Of a stretch of DNA of 64,000 nucleotides, positions 31,205 to 41,706 are shown one piece after another; within the stretch, counting starts at the first letter, position 1; every line of letters begins with the position of its first letter. The stretch is from Posidonia oceanica (taxonomy: Eukaryota; Streptophyta; Magnoliopsida; Alismatales; Posidoniaceae), in the NCBI GenBank assembly GCA_037176725.1, contig JAZBRS010000035.1:43100001-43164000 (forward strand), read 5' to 3'. The notes beneath the pieces are model-generated. The model was not told the DNA's origin. It worked only from the letters and a program-made list of their open reading frames with translations, and did no database searches. The position numbers were made by a program, and so were the translations under genes.

Positions 31205-32407
31205 ATGGGTTTCCCCACCTTGGTAACCCCGACACACTGCTCCGAGATCCTGCGAGAATGGATCGGCAAGCTGACAAGAGATGACTGTGAGAAGCTGCGC
31301 CTGTAGGGCATTCCGACCAAGCTGCTCAAGGCTGGTGATGTAGAAGTGAGCCGCCATCTTCTGTGTGCTGCTGCGCGATTCTGGAAACCAGCACACCATG
31401 TTTTCCATTTTGGCAAAACTGAACTGACACCCACACTGGAAGAAGTGCGTCGAATCTGCGGCTTTTCCAAGATCTTGGGGCCGCCCATCTTCATGAGACG
31501 TGACGGATACTTGGCAGTCCTGAAACAGCTGACCGGCCTCTCTACCCAAAGTTGCCAGCAGAAACTGATTTGTACTAGCGGGCCCATGCCTCTACTTCGC
31601 CTGGCGTACTTTGATGATATTGTGGAAAAGCGTGCCGAACTCGGAGACGAGCTGTGGCTCCGAGGGTTTGTCACTCGTTTCCTAGGCGAACTGGTCTTTA
31701 CTCATGGCAAGGTAACAGTGGCCGTCGAGATCGCTGAAATAGCACTCGCCGTGGTGACCCAGCACATAGACCTGGCACCGGTTGTCTTAGCAGAGACCTA
31801 CCGCGGTCTGGACCGCATCTCGCATCGCTGCCGCCACTTTCATGGTTGCGGGTCATTCATTCAGGTCTGGCTAGCAGCGCACACTCAGATAGACCTTCTG
31901 CGCCCCCAAGTGCATGCTTTCGAGGCCTACTGCAGCAGCGGCCATGCCAAGACAGTCAGGAGCGTCAAGGAAGAATATGAAAGGCTATCAGGACTGACAG
32001 ACGACGCAGTCACATGGCGCATCATTCCTTCTGCAGCCGAAGCATTCACTGTCTTCTTCAATACATGCGACATGCGTCTGGTTGTGCTACCAGGATTTAC
32101 TGCGGGTGTAGAATATCACCCTATCAGAGTCATGCGCCAGTTCGGCTTCCAGCAGGGTGCCTTTGTCGACAGCACGGCGCCTAAGCTTCTTCAGGAATAT
32201 CCCCTCAGTACAATTGCCCCCACGAAGGAGCTGGCCAACCTGATACAGCATGGAATGCAATCAACAGACATCGCTGCAATAAAAGGTGTAGGGTGCACCC
32301 CTGAGTACATCACTAAAGTGCAGGACCTCTGGCCCATTGACGAAATCCCGCCGAGCGGTCCCTTATTCCCTGACTCTGGAAAATCAAAGAAGGCCCGAAT
32401 CAGCTAG
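31205..32407 (+). pseudogene. Third ORF, DUF7745-like protein, one in-frame stop (element B)
   Basis: The ORF runs from ATG 31205 to TAG 32405-32407, 400 codons, collinear with the copies in A and E. A TAG at 31304-31306 (codon 34) replaces a Trp codon that is intact in A. Codon 60, a stop in A and E, is Trp here. After the stop the frame is open to the end. Shared blocks are FWKPAHHVFHF, ELTPTLEEVR, GDELWLRGF, AETYRGLDRISHRC and GVEYHPIRVMRQFGF. The same DUF7745-like assignment applies, by recall. Strong amino-acid conservation between copies suggests past selection on the protein. A start after the stop, at a GTG or later ATG, is possible but would lose the N-terminal part. Confidence 0.78.
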
Positions 32408-32787
32408 AGCCATCATGCAGCTGTCATCCTGTCTCTCTTTCAAGTTGTGCTGTACCTTTTTGGCCTGACACGGGCATGTAACCAACGATTCTATCAATGC
32501 AAACTGTTTTGTGCTGGCTGTTCACATTTCAAAGCTGATCATGCATTCCATGCTCCTCGTCGCTCACATCCGGAGGCCCCTTGGCCCGACTGATTGCTCA
32601 CATAACACAGGAAAGTCCTCAGCAAACGACCCAGGCTCCAGGACCTCCGCGAACCCGCGCCGTCCAACCTGCTACCGGACATACCTGGCTGAGTCTCCTT
32701 TGGGCTGGTACCCCAAACTACTCGTCTGACAAACGCGTCAGTTTTGTCCATCCTTCGCTTTCTCGATACCGGGGACGTTTCGACTAA
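32408..32787 (+). other. 3' untranslated sequence after third ORF (element B)
   Basis: No gene. It contains a GGCTGGTACCCCAAACTACTCG hairpin (GTA/TAC) near 32702, the single-copy counterpart of the 83-bp repeats in A. Confidence 0.55.
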
Positions 32788-32820
32788 CCCCTGGTATCAT
32801 CCTGATACCAGGGGCATCTT
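32788..32820 (+). promoter_or_regulatory. Conserved 12-bp hairpin followed by CATCTTTT (element B)
   Basis: Left arm CCCCTGGTATCA (32788-32799) pairs perfectly with TGATACCAGGGG (32803-32814) around TCC. Compared with A, a G-C pair became A-T on both arms. Confidence 0.85.
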
Positions 32821-32849
32821 TTCAGACGCCCCGCGATATCCCACCCTTG

Positions 32850-33375
32850 TTCTCATCTCCTCTTTGCCGGCCGATAAGTCCGATATCTTATCACCTTTCC
32901 CAATCAATCAATCTCATCATTATCTCATCTCCTCTTTGCCGGCCGGTAAGTCCGATATCTTATCACCTTTTTCAACCAAGCTCTCATCATTACCTCACCC
33001 CCCTTCTTTAGCAGTAGCTCTCATCATTACCTCATCCCCTTTCTTTAGCAATAGTTCTCATCATTACCTCACCCCCCTTCTTTAGCAGTAGCTCTCATCA
33101 TTACCTCATCCCCCTTCTTTAGCAATAGTTCTCATCATTACCTCACCCCCCTTTTTTAGCAATAGCTCTCATCATGATCCCATCCCCCTTCTTTAGCAGT
33201 AGCTCTCATCATGACCTCATCCCCCTTCTTTAGCAGTAATTCTCATCATGACCTCATCCCCCTTCTTTAGCAGTAATTCTCATCATGATCTCATCCCCCT
33301 CTTTAGCAATAACTCTCATCATTACCTCATCTCCCTCTTTAGAAGTAGCCTCTCATCATGATCTCATCCCCTCTT
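32850..33375 (+). repeat. Tandem repeat of about 35 bp (TCATCATTACCTCATCC family), element B
   Basis: Units with CTCATCATTACCTCA or CTCATCATGATCTCA and TTCTTTAGCAATAG repeat, as in A 4620-5311. GATAAG/CTTATC hairpins occur near 32874 and, with GGTAAG, near 32944. Confidence 0.85.
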
Positions 33376-33489
33376 ATCAAGCAATCAAGCACTCTTCAAC
33401 CAATCATTCACCAATCACTCATCAATCGATCATTCAGCAATCAATCATTCAGCATTCGACCACTCATCACTCGATCATTCATCAATCAA
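33376..33489 (+). repeat. CATTCA/CAATCA-rich short repeat
   Basis: Imperfect 10-20-base units of TCATTCA and ATCAATCA link the two larger arrays. Nothing else is seen. Confidence 0.6.
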
Positions 33490-34640
33490 GCACCCTTAGG
33501 CTGATATCCTAAACTATCAACAATCAAGCACTCTCAGGCTGATATCCTAAACTATCTACTCTCAGGCTGATATCCTAAACTATCTACTCCCAGGCTGATA
33601 CCCTAAACTATCTATTCCCAGGCTGATATTCCTAAACTATCTATCTCTTGGCCGATCCATGGTTGGCCCGCAGTTGTGTTATACGGCTGACATCCAGTAA
33701 CTGTCCCTCGCAGTGCCGCCAAGCTGATAACCTAAACTATCTATCTAGGCTGGTAACCTAAACTACCTAGGCTGATATCCTAAACTATCTATCCAGGCTG
33801 ATATTCCTAAACTATCCGGCATCTGCGTTATACGGCTGACATCCAGTAACTGTCCCTCGTAATTGCCCCCTCCAGTTGATAGGACTGTAAACTATCTATC
33901 TAGGCTGATATCCTAAACTATCTAGGCTGATATCCTAAACTATCTATCTAGGCTGATAACCTAAACTATCGATCTAGGCTGATATCCTAAACTATCCATG
34001 GCAATTACGTTATACGGCTGATATCCAGTAACTATCCCTTGCAATTGCTCTTTCTAGGCTGATAACCTAAACTATCTATCTAGGCTGATATCCTAAACTA
34101 TCTAGGCTGATATCCTAAACTATCGATCTAGGCTGATAACCTAAACTATCGATCTAGGCTGATATCCTAAACTATCTATCGCAATTGCATTATACGGCTG
34201 ACATCCAGTAACTGTCCCTCGCAAGGCCGCCAGGCTGATAACCTAAACTATCGATCTAGGCTGGTAACCTAAACTACCTAGGCTGATATCCTAAACTATC
34301 TATCCAGGCTGATATCCTAAACTATCCGGCACTTGCGTTATACGGCTGATATCCAGTAACTATCCCTCATGGTTTGCCCTTTCCAGTTGATAGGACTGTA
34401 AACTATCTATCTAGGCTGATATCCTAAACTATCTAGGCTGATATCCTAAACTATCTATCTAGGCTGATATCCTAAACTATCTATGGCAACCATGTTATAC
34501 GGCTGATATCCAGTAACTATCACTCACAACTGCGCATTCCGGTTGATAGGACCGTAAACTATCGCCAGGCTGATAACCTAAACTATCACCCTCGGCTGAT
34601 GATCCGAAACTCATCCGGTCGATAAGTCCGACAACTTATC
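33490..34640 (+). repeat. Array of about 20-27-bp hairpin units with covarying stems (element B)
   Basis: Most units read GGCTGATATCCTAAACTATC. Stem variants change on both arms: GGTA/TACC at 33752 and 33764, GACA/TGTC in the GGCTGACATCC units, GATGA/TCATC at 34598-34602 and 34611-34615, and GATAAG/CTTATC near 34620. A block with TTATACGGCTGA is inserted about every 170 bases, giving a higher-order pattern. Confidence 0.9.
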
Positions 34641-35030
34641 ACCTCCCCGCGCGACTCCGTCCCAAAAGACAGAGCCCCGCATCCTTCTGCGTCTGGGAAA
34701 AGGTCTGCCTCTCCCGTCGCGCCTTTGTAGCCTTGGCTATCCTTCCTTTCGTGGCAGGTCTGGACCTCCCGTCGAACTCCGCAGCGCGCTGCAACGTCCC
34801 TCTTCAGCATCGTCAGCATCGCCAGCGTCACCCGCATCGCTTCGGTCTCCCCATCGATACTAACTCTAACACTAACTCTTGCATTGCGTCCGCATTAGCA
34901 TACATCGCATACACTGCATCTCATCCATTTGCACCTGCACTTTGCATTGCGGCAACGATCCACGATGTTCGGCGCATCCGCCGAATAAGTGGCTCACGCC
35001 GATAGCAAACCCTCTGCTCTCGCCAGTCAA
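34641..35030 (+). other. Pre-LTR region with perfect TTCGGCG hairpin (element B)
   Basis: No gene. At 34968-34985 TTCGGCG and CGCCGAA form a perfect 7-bp stem around CATC. The neighbouring sequence matches 6540-6785 in A. Confidence 0.65.
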
Positions 35031-35110
35031 ATGGGGTGTCTCGTCAACCCTGAGCAGCGGCCTCGCTTCGCTCGGCCTCGCTCAGGGAGGGGCATCCGTT
35101 GACACCCCAT
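35031..35110 (+). promoter_or_regulatory. Inverted repeat spanning polypurine tract and 3' LTR start (element B)
   Basis: ATGGGGTGTC (35031-35040) is the exact reverse complement of GACACCCCAT (35101-35110) in the LTR. Inside, CCCTGAGC (35048-35055) pairs perfectly with GCTCAGGG (35080-35087). The polypurine tract lies in the unpaired 3' side. Confidence 0.85.
35084..35096 (+). promoter_or_regulatory. Polypurine tract (element B)
   Basis: AGGGAGGGGCATC ends immediately before the 3' LTR, matching the tracts of A, C and E. Confidence 0.88.
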
Positions 35111-38100
35111 TTTGACAGGCTGGATCGTTTGGAGCCTTCCGGTGGCTGCTGGACCCGAACCCAGACCCAATCCACACCTTCCTCTCCTTCTTTTCCCTCG
35201 AAACAAGCCTGAACTTGACCTGAGCTTACCCCCCTTTCCCGAACCTGAAAATCCACCAAAATCCATAGGAACACTCACCCCTGATGACTTAGTAAACCCA
35301 CCAAAAAGCCTGCGAAATCTCAAACCAGACCCCTCCCAAAAACCCTAGGAAACTTAGGCAAAACTACCCTTTTTCTACGCCTCAAAACCCCTCCAAAACT
35401 TCCTCAGAACCAAACCAAAACTCCGAGACCAGAACTAGAAACCCTAGACCCCGCACTCGCCAAATTTCACCCCTTTCGGAGACCTTTAAGACCCCTTTTC
35501 ACTGGAATTATCGTTTTCTCTCTCCGGGATTATCATTTTCTCTCTCCTCTCTCTCTCCTGATTATCGTCTCTCTTTTCATCCCCTTCTCGCCCTCCTTCT
35601 GGCTTGGCAGCGGGCCCCCTTTGTACTCCTATCCCTTCTCTACCTTATTCCTATTTTTATTTTATTTTTACCATCTTCCTTGAATTTTAAAAAAACTTTT
35701 CCCTCAAACCTACCTCTTTCCCTTTTATTCCCTTTTTTCCTCTTTTCTTCTTCTTTTTCTTTTCTTCTTCCTTCCTTTGCAAAAAACCTCAAAAATCCTT
35801 AAAAATCTGTAAAACCCCAAGACCTAAAAGAAACAAATCAGAATCCCCAGAAAAAGCAATTAAAAACATTAAATAAGTAATTAAAAACCCAAACTTAATT
35901 AAATCAAGCTAAAAAGAAAATCAAGCATGCAAACTAAAAAATGCAAAACAAACTAAAATAAAATACTGTAAAATCAACTAAAAAACTGAAATAAAATCAG
36001 AACCTACCAAAAATGAAAACCCCACTAAAAGAATTAAAAAACAAACCCTAGAGAGAAGAATTAAAAATCAAATACTAAAACAAGTAATTAAAGAGAACAA
36101 AAAACTTAACCTAATAAACATAAGAAAAAAACAACATAAGAACTTAATTAAAAAAGGAAAAGAAAATACAGTTAAAAGACCTAAAATACTTAATCAAATC
36201 AGGAAAAATCCAACTAAAAAAACATCAAGAAGAATTAACAAATGAAAAACAAAAGCATGGATCAAAAGACTTAAAAAAGGAAAATACAAAAGACTAGAAC
36301 TAAAAGCCCAAAACCCACTCAAAATAATATAAAAATAAATCCTAAAAATCCTAATTAACATCCTAAAATACTTAACAAGAAAACACAATTTTAAAAAACA
36401 ATTTAAAAGAATTTAACCAACACTTAGTCAAGTGGAAAATGAATTAACAACAAAAGAAAACCCTAAAACCCTAATCAAGCCTAAAACACACTAATTAACC
36501 TGAAAAAGATCATTGAAAAATCCAGATAAACGTCTAACCTACAACCCAAGTCATCCCATATTTTTATTTATTTTTATCTTATTTTCTCCTATTTTTTCTT
36601 TCCATCTTTCTTTCTTCCTTCTTTTTTATTTTCCTTTTCTTCCTTACTGGGCTTATCAGCCCGTTCACCTTTTTTCTCCTTTTTTCAAAATTCGGCCTGC
36701 AGCCCGTTGCGACAGTCCTCCGTCTTCCTCACTTCCTCCCGCGCGTTGCAGTGCTACAGTAGCACGCCGCCTGCGCTCCTGCAACGCTGCCCCGACCTGT
36801 CACCTCCTGCTCCAGCCAGGCGCGCGCCGAAGCGTCGTCCTCGCACCTGCCACCGCCTCTCCGCAGTGCTCATTGGTCACAGACCTGCAAAGCTAAAGGA
36901 GGGGTGGTCAGGACTCAGAGCGGGAGGAAGAGGGGAAATCAGAGTGCTTTTCAGGAGGGAGAGAGGGAGAAGAAAGGGGGATTGATCCGGAGAAGAGAGG
37001 AGGAGAGTTCTAGAGGATTCCCAGCGAGAGAGACCACGGTTCCCCCTCGGACATCCACCCAGAAACACCCGACCTCCGGCTCTTCCTTCCACAGCGAACC
37101 AGAGCCTGAAGCACCCCCAAAATCCTCCGGAACTCGTCCCCCAACCTCGCCAAGCCCCCCTGCAACTCTTCCCCTCCTTTCTGCATCGAGAACCAACCCA
37201 CATTCCGCCGGAAGCCGCCTGAAACCCAGATCGAACCCAACACAACTCCCCTCAGCAATTCCCTCCACTCCTGCCCACAACCTTCTCCCAAGGTCCGCCC
37301 CGAGACTCACCAAACCTCCACCTTTCCAGAGCCCCCGACCTCGAACCCAACCATCCACCACAGCCCCCAAACTTCACCACAAACACCTGTGCCGCCCACA
37401 GTCCAGAAATCCGACCGACTCCCAAATCCCCTCCACAGACTCCAGAGCAGCAATCCAACCGCCCAGAACCATTCGCCGAACCTCCAGCTATCTCCCCGAA
37501 GCTCCCGCTCGATCCAGAGAGCAACACGCCGCCCCACTCACCTCCGGCGGCCCTCAGTCGACCCACCAACTGCCTTCTCCCGCCCGAGCCACAGAAGTCC
37601 CGCTCGAACATCTGGGAAGCACCGGAAGGACGCTCCGAGGCAGCTCCAGCCGTCGCGAGCCACTGAGGACATCCGCAGCGACCGGACGACGTCCGCCGGC
37701 CGTCTCCAACTCTACCGAGATCGGGGGCACTTTCCAGACACCACCGCAGGTAATAACTGACCTCCCCCGCTCCCTCTCCTCCTCCTGCTGCTCCTCCGCC
37801 GGTCAGAAGCCGCTTCCGCACATTCCAGATGCTCCAGCAGCACGCCGGCCTTCCTGTCTTCTCCGGCGCCGGCAGCTTGTCTTCCGGGCGCTCCAGCCAC
37901 TGGAACGCCGCTCCGATGCTGCCCAGAGCTCCGCACGGTCACCAGCACCGCCCTCCACCGGTCTGCACCTCCTCAGCCTCCCCTGTCGGCGGCCACAAGC
38001 ACTGCAAGCTCTACTGCTACAGTGTCCGTCGCCGCCGACGAGCCACTGTTCACTTATTTTTCAGTTGATAAAGTTTTTGGTGCAAATATTGCATTTATGC

Positions 38101-40869
38101 CTTAAGTTCTTATTTTTTTTGCGTTTTAGTCCTCAGTTTACTTATTTCGCTTAGTTCTTAATTACATACCATGCTAAATTGCACAAAACATCTGTATTTC
38201 TCTGCATTTGCTTTTCAGTCCCTCCACTGTGCGTTTCAGTTATAAATTTTTGTGCTTTAGCCCCTCTGTTTTTGATTATTGCACTTAGATCCTGTTTTAA
38301 ATCAGCCTATTTAATTACATGCATTTTACCATGCTGCATTGCATTCTAGGTCCTTGCATTTTACTGTTTTTGCATTCAGGTCCCATGCACTGTAGAACTT
38401 AGGGTTTATTTTCTTGTTTTGCATACTGCATTGCACATTTGCCCCCCCAGTTTTTGCATATTTGCATTTAGGTCCATTTTAAATGGACAGTAACTCTGGC
38501 ATGCATATTTAGCTTATTACATCGCATTTTTGACCCTGATCTTTTTAAAAATCACACTGTAGTCCTGTAATCTATTTTTCAGAGTATATTTTGCATATAA
38601 AATTGCATTTTCAGACCCCGCATGATTTGAAAATCACACATAGAGCCTTGCATCTTTTGAAAAATTATGTGAAAAGACTGTTTTACCCCTAGGTTGCATT
38701 TTAACCCCCATGCTTGCAAAAATTGCATGTAGGCCCTCCACTCGCATCCCCGGACTCCCTAGAACCCCTGTTTTCTGGAAAATTTGCATCTTAGCCCCTT
38801 CCTTTTTCAAAAATACTTTTAAACCCCCGTTCTTTCCAAATGGCTTTTCCTTGTCTTCTCTGGCTTTGCATAGCATTCCGCATCCATTTAATCTTGCATT
38901 TAAGCTCCCCTTTGCATACACCAAGCACTTCTAACTCCCCTTCACTTGGGAGGACCTTCAGCACACCCCTAGGACCTCCTGAACACTTAGATCTATTCTT
39001 CTCTCCTGTTCTGGCCCTTCTGCTCCGGAGCCGCGATATCTTTCAATCCGACCGTTGGATCTCCCCAAGTAAGCTGCCCAGGCGACCGCAGCGAGGCGCT
39101 CTTCAGCATGGACCAAACAGATCTCCGATCAGACTCCCGGATCTCCAGGTATATCTTCCTGAACTTTTGCACTGCATTCATTTTGCATGCCATTTGCACC
39201 GTTTTGCGTGCCTTTTAGTTTCTTCGCCTCGTTTTGCGTGCCATCGCGTTTTATCACTCCGTTTTGCGCGCCGCTTCTTTGTCTTGCACCGTTTTGCCTG
39301 CCTTTTAGTTTTTTGCCTCGTTTTGCGCATTTCCAAGTTTTCTCGCTCCGTTTTGCGTGCCACCTCTTTGTCTTGTATCGTTTGGCGTGCCCTTTAGGTT
39401 TTTCGCCTCGTTTTGCGTGTTTTCAAGTTTCCTCGCTCCGTTTTGCGTGCCGCTTCTTTGTCTTGCACCGTTTTGCGTGCCCCTTAGTTTTTTTCGCCCC
39501 GTTTTGCGCATTTTCAAGTTTTCTCGCTCCGCTTTGCGTGCCGCTTCTTTGTCTTGCACCGTTTTGCGTGTCCCTTAGCTTTTTCGCCCCGTTTTGCGCA
39601 TTTCTAAGTTTTCTCGCTCCGTTTTGCGTGCCACATCTTTGTCTTGCTCCGTTTTGCCTGCCCTTTAGGTTTTTCGCCTCGTTTTGCGTGTTTTCAAGTT
39701 TCCTCGCTCCATTTTGCGTGCCGCTTCTTTGTCTCGCACCGTTTTGCGTGCCCCTTAGTTTTTTCGCCTCGTTTTGCGTGCTTTCAAGTTTTCTCGCTCC
39801 GTTTTCTGTGCCACCTCTTTGTCTTGCACCGTTTTGCGTGCCTCTTAGTTTTTTTGCCTCGTTTTGCGTGTTTTCACGTTTTCTCGCTCCGTTTTGCGCG
39901 CCGCTCCTCTGTCTTGCACCGTTTTGCGTGCCCTTTAGTTTTCTTGCCTCGTTTTGCGCGCAGTCTTGTTTTCCTGCACCGTTTTGCGTGCCCTTTCGTT
40001 TTCTCGTCTCGTTTTGCGTGCCCTGGTGTTTTCTTGCCCAGTTTTGCGCCCTTCTTTCGTTTTCTCGCACGGTTTTGCGTTCTTGTTCCATTTCTTGCCC
40101 CATTTTGCGTGTCAACCCTGTTCTCGCATCTTTTTGCATACTTCTTTCGTTCCTCGCACTGTTTTACGCCGTTTTCCCTTGCACGTCGATTGCATTGCAT
40201 GGTTTTCCCGCTGTTTTGTTTTATCGCCTGCATTTGCATATAGGGCGGTGATGCTTACTGTCCGGAGTTCTCACGAGCCAGGTTTCGCCCGGTTCGGAAC
40301 ACAGACAGCGTTGCTGAGCGTTTAGATTGCACGTTTACTTCCTCGCATCGTCTTTTATCGCTTAGAGCACACCCTTGAGCATGTAGACAGGCATCCATTG
40401 GCACTTAGGCATTCAAAGTCTGCATTTCCCTGCATATGCGAGCGTAAGCCTAGAAAGACCGATTCTCGGGCGTGTCGGGGGTGCCTAACACCTTCCCCGC
40501 GCGTAACAGGAGTCCTTACCCTCTCTTGGCTCGCAATGACCATATTGCCCTTGTCCTAGGCACGAGTCACCTCATTTGCATTCATTTGCATCTTATTTCT
40601 TCTGCATTGCCTTGCATTGCATTTCTTGCTCGGTTTTGCGTGATTATTCACGCATTTCCCCGATTTTCCTCGTCTTCCGATTTAATAGACTTGGTGGCGA
40701 CTCCGATTTTGTCTTATCTTCTTCTTTTCTTTCCCTTTTTCCCCCTTTTAAATGTTTTCGAGTTAGGTCTTCCTTCTCGGACATAGCCGCTTATAGTGAG
40801 CCTGATTCCGATCGGTGCACGTGAGCTTTGGCATCGTGCATGGACGATCCGAACACCGGGATTACTACA
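35097..40869 (+). repeat. 3' LTR of element B, 5,773 bp
   Basis: It starts CGTTGACACC (TG mutated to CG) and ends GGGATTACTACA. It is collinear with the 5' LTR apart from 302 extra bases, all in the minisatellite. Long ORFs on both strands inside it (for example 36904-38154 and 39187-40251) have no support beyond composition and repeat period. Confidence 0.96.
39199..40170 (+). repeat. 30-bp / 90-bp higher-order minisatellite in 3' LTR B, eight units
   Basis: The marker word GTCTTGCACC or a close variant starts at 39281, 39370, 39460, 39551, 39641, 39731, 39821 and 39911, about 90 bp apart. Three 90-bp units plus one 30-bp monomer more than in the 5' LTR account for the 302-bp length difference. 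Confidence 0.93.
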
Positions 40870-40874
40870 CATAC
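40870..40874 (+). repeat. Target-site duplication of element B, right copy
   Basis: CATAC follows the 3' LTR directly and equals 14283-14287. Confidence 0.9.
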
Positions 40875-41706
40875 CATTTGCATGAGTGCATGCATACCAC
40901 CAATTAACAATTGTATTTTGCTTCTGGCTTTCTACTTTTGTTAGTCGTGTCGGTTTTACCTTGTCGTGTGATTGTTTGCATGCCAAGACTTCCTATTTCT
41001 TTCCCCTTCATGTTTTGCCATGTTTAGGATATTAGAAACTTGCCTGCTCCCCTTTTGCTTAATCTAAAAGCTACAATAAAGCCAAGCAATAACATTTAAG
41101 CACAACTAGAGCCAAAACTTGCAATTTTCCCCCTTGGTCAAATAAAATGCAAGTAAAACACTCTAATGCATATCGCTGATTGATCATTTAGAAAGCATGC
41201 ATCTTCTCATCTCTGAGTCCACCTATTAGTCTGAGAAGGACAGTCCCGATCTCTTGTTCATTTGCTTTGGCACAGGGCGAGTTGATCGGTCTGTCTCCCT
41301 TATCAGGGGTCGTGTCGGTGTGCTAGAGGGTACAACCCATGCTTCGGCTGGGTCAAGACCACTAGCGCACCACTCGTATTTTCCTGAGCTCCTAGCCAGG
41401 GTTTAGACGGGAGCCTTTACTTTCTATCTGAGTCAGTGACCTGTACCCTTGTGTGTCTAAAGTAGACTACCTACTAGGACACACTAGATATGTGAGAGAG
41501 CACATATTAGGACATTCATCTGCACGTGTGCCATTCATGCCACAACTAATTAAATTTGCAGCTATCTAATTGCTTTGCTTGTTGTTGCTAACAGGTCTTG
41601 AGTCGCGCCCGATTTGCACGTCTTCAGGTCATAGCGACTCCCCGTCTTTGCATACAGTTTCTGACTGCCCTGTTCCCTGTTTTGCCTGTCCAGGTCCTCT
41701 GTTACC
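40870..41706 (+). other. Leader of element C, right part
   Basis: This is untranslated leader. The block 41190-41490 repeats the conserved block already present in the left part of C (13960-14240), so C's leader carries that block twice. ACCCA (41335-41339) pairs with TGGGT (41349-41353) around GC-TTCG-GC, a stable tetraloop form. A splice-acceptor-like TTGCTAACAG ends at 41594. Confidence 0.65.

Larger units (their letters stand above)
14288..40869 (+). mobile_element. Element B: complete 26.6-kb Tat/Ogre-type LTR retrotransposon
   Basis: All parts are present: two LTRs (5,471 and 5,773 bp), a perfect tRNA-Arg primer site, a long leader, gag, pol, a third ORF, 3' repeats, a polypurine tract and CATAC duplications. 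The LTRs differ by only about thirty substitutions that I could see outside a minisatellite, well under 1 percent, so insertion was recent. The 5' LTR starts TG and the 3' LTR start has mutated to CG; both end CA. Coding defects are limited to a TAG between gag and pol and a TAG in the third ORF. Confidence 0.96.

Noticed and set aside
36904..38154. 416-codon proline/serine-rich ORF in the 3' LTR
   Set aside because: It lies in the C-rich LTR zone, the matching ORF in the 5' LTR ends after 198 codons, and several frames on both strands are open there. Composition explains it, though part may be transcribed leader.
39187..40251. 354-codon forward ORF and 238-codon reverse ORF in the 3' LTR minisatellite
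   Set aside because: They exist because 30 and 90 are multiples of 3. The products are repeated 10-residue units, the 5' LTR versions are broken differently, and no domain is visible.
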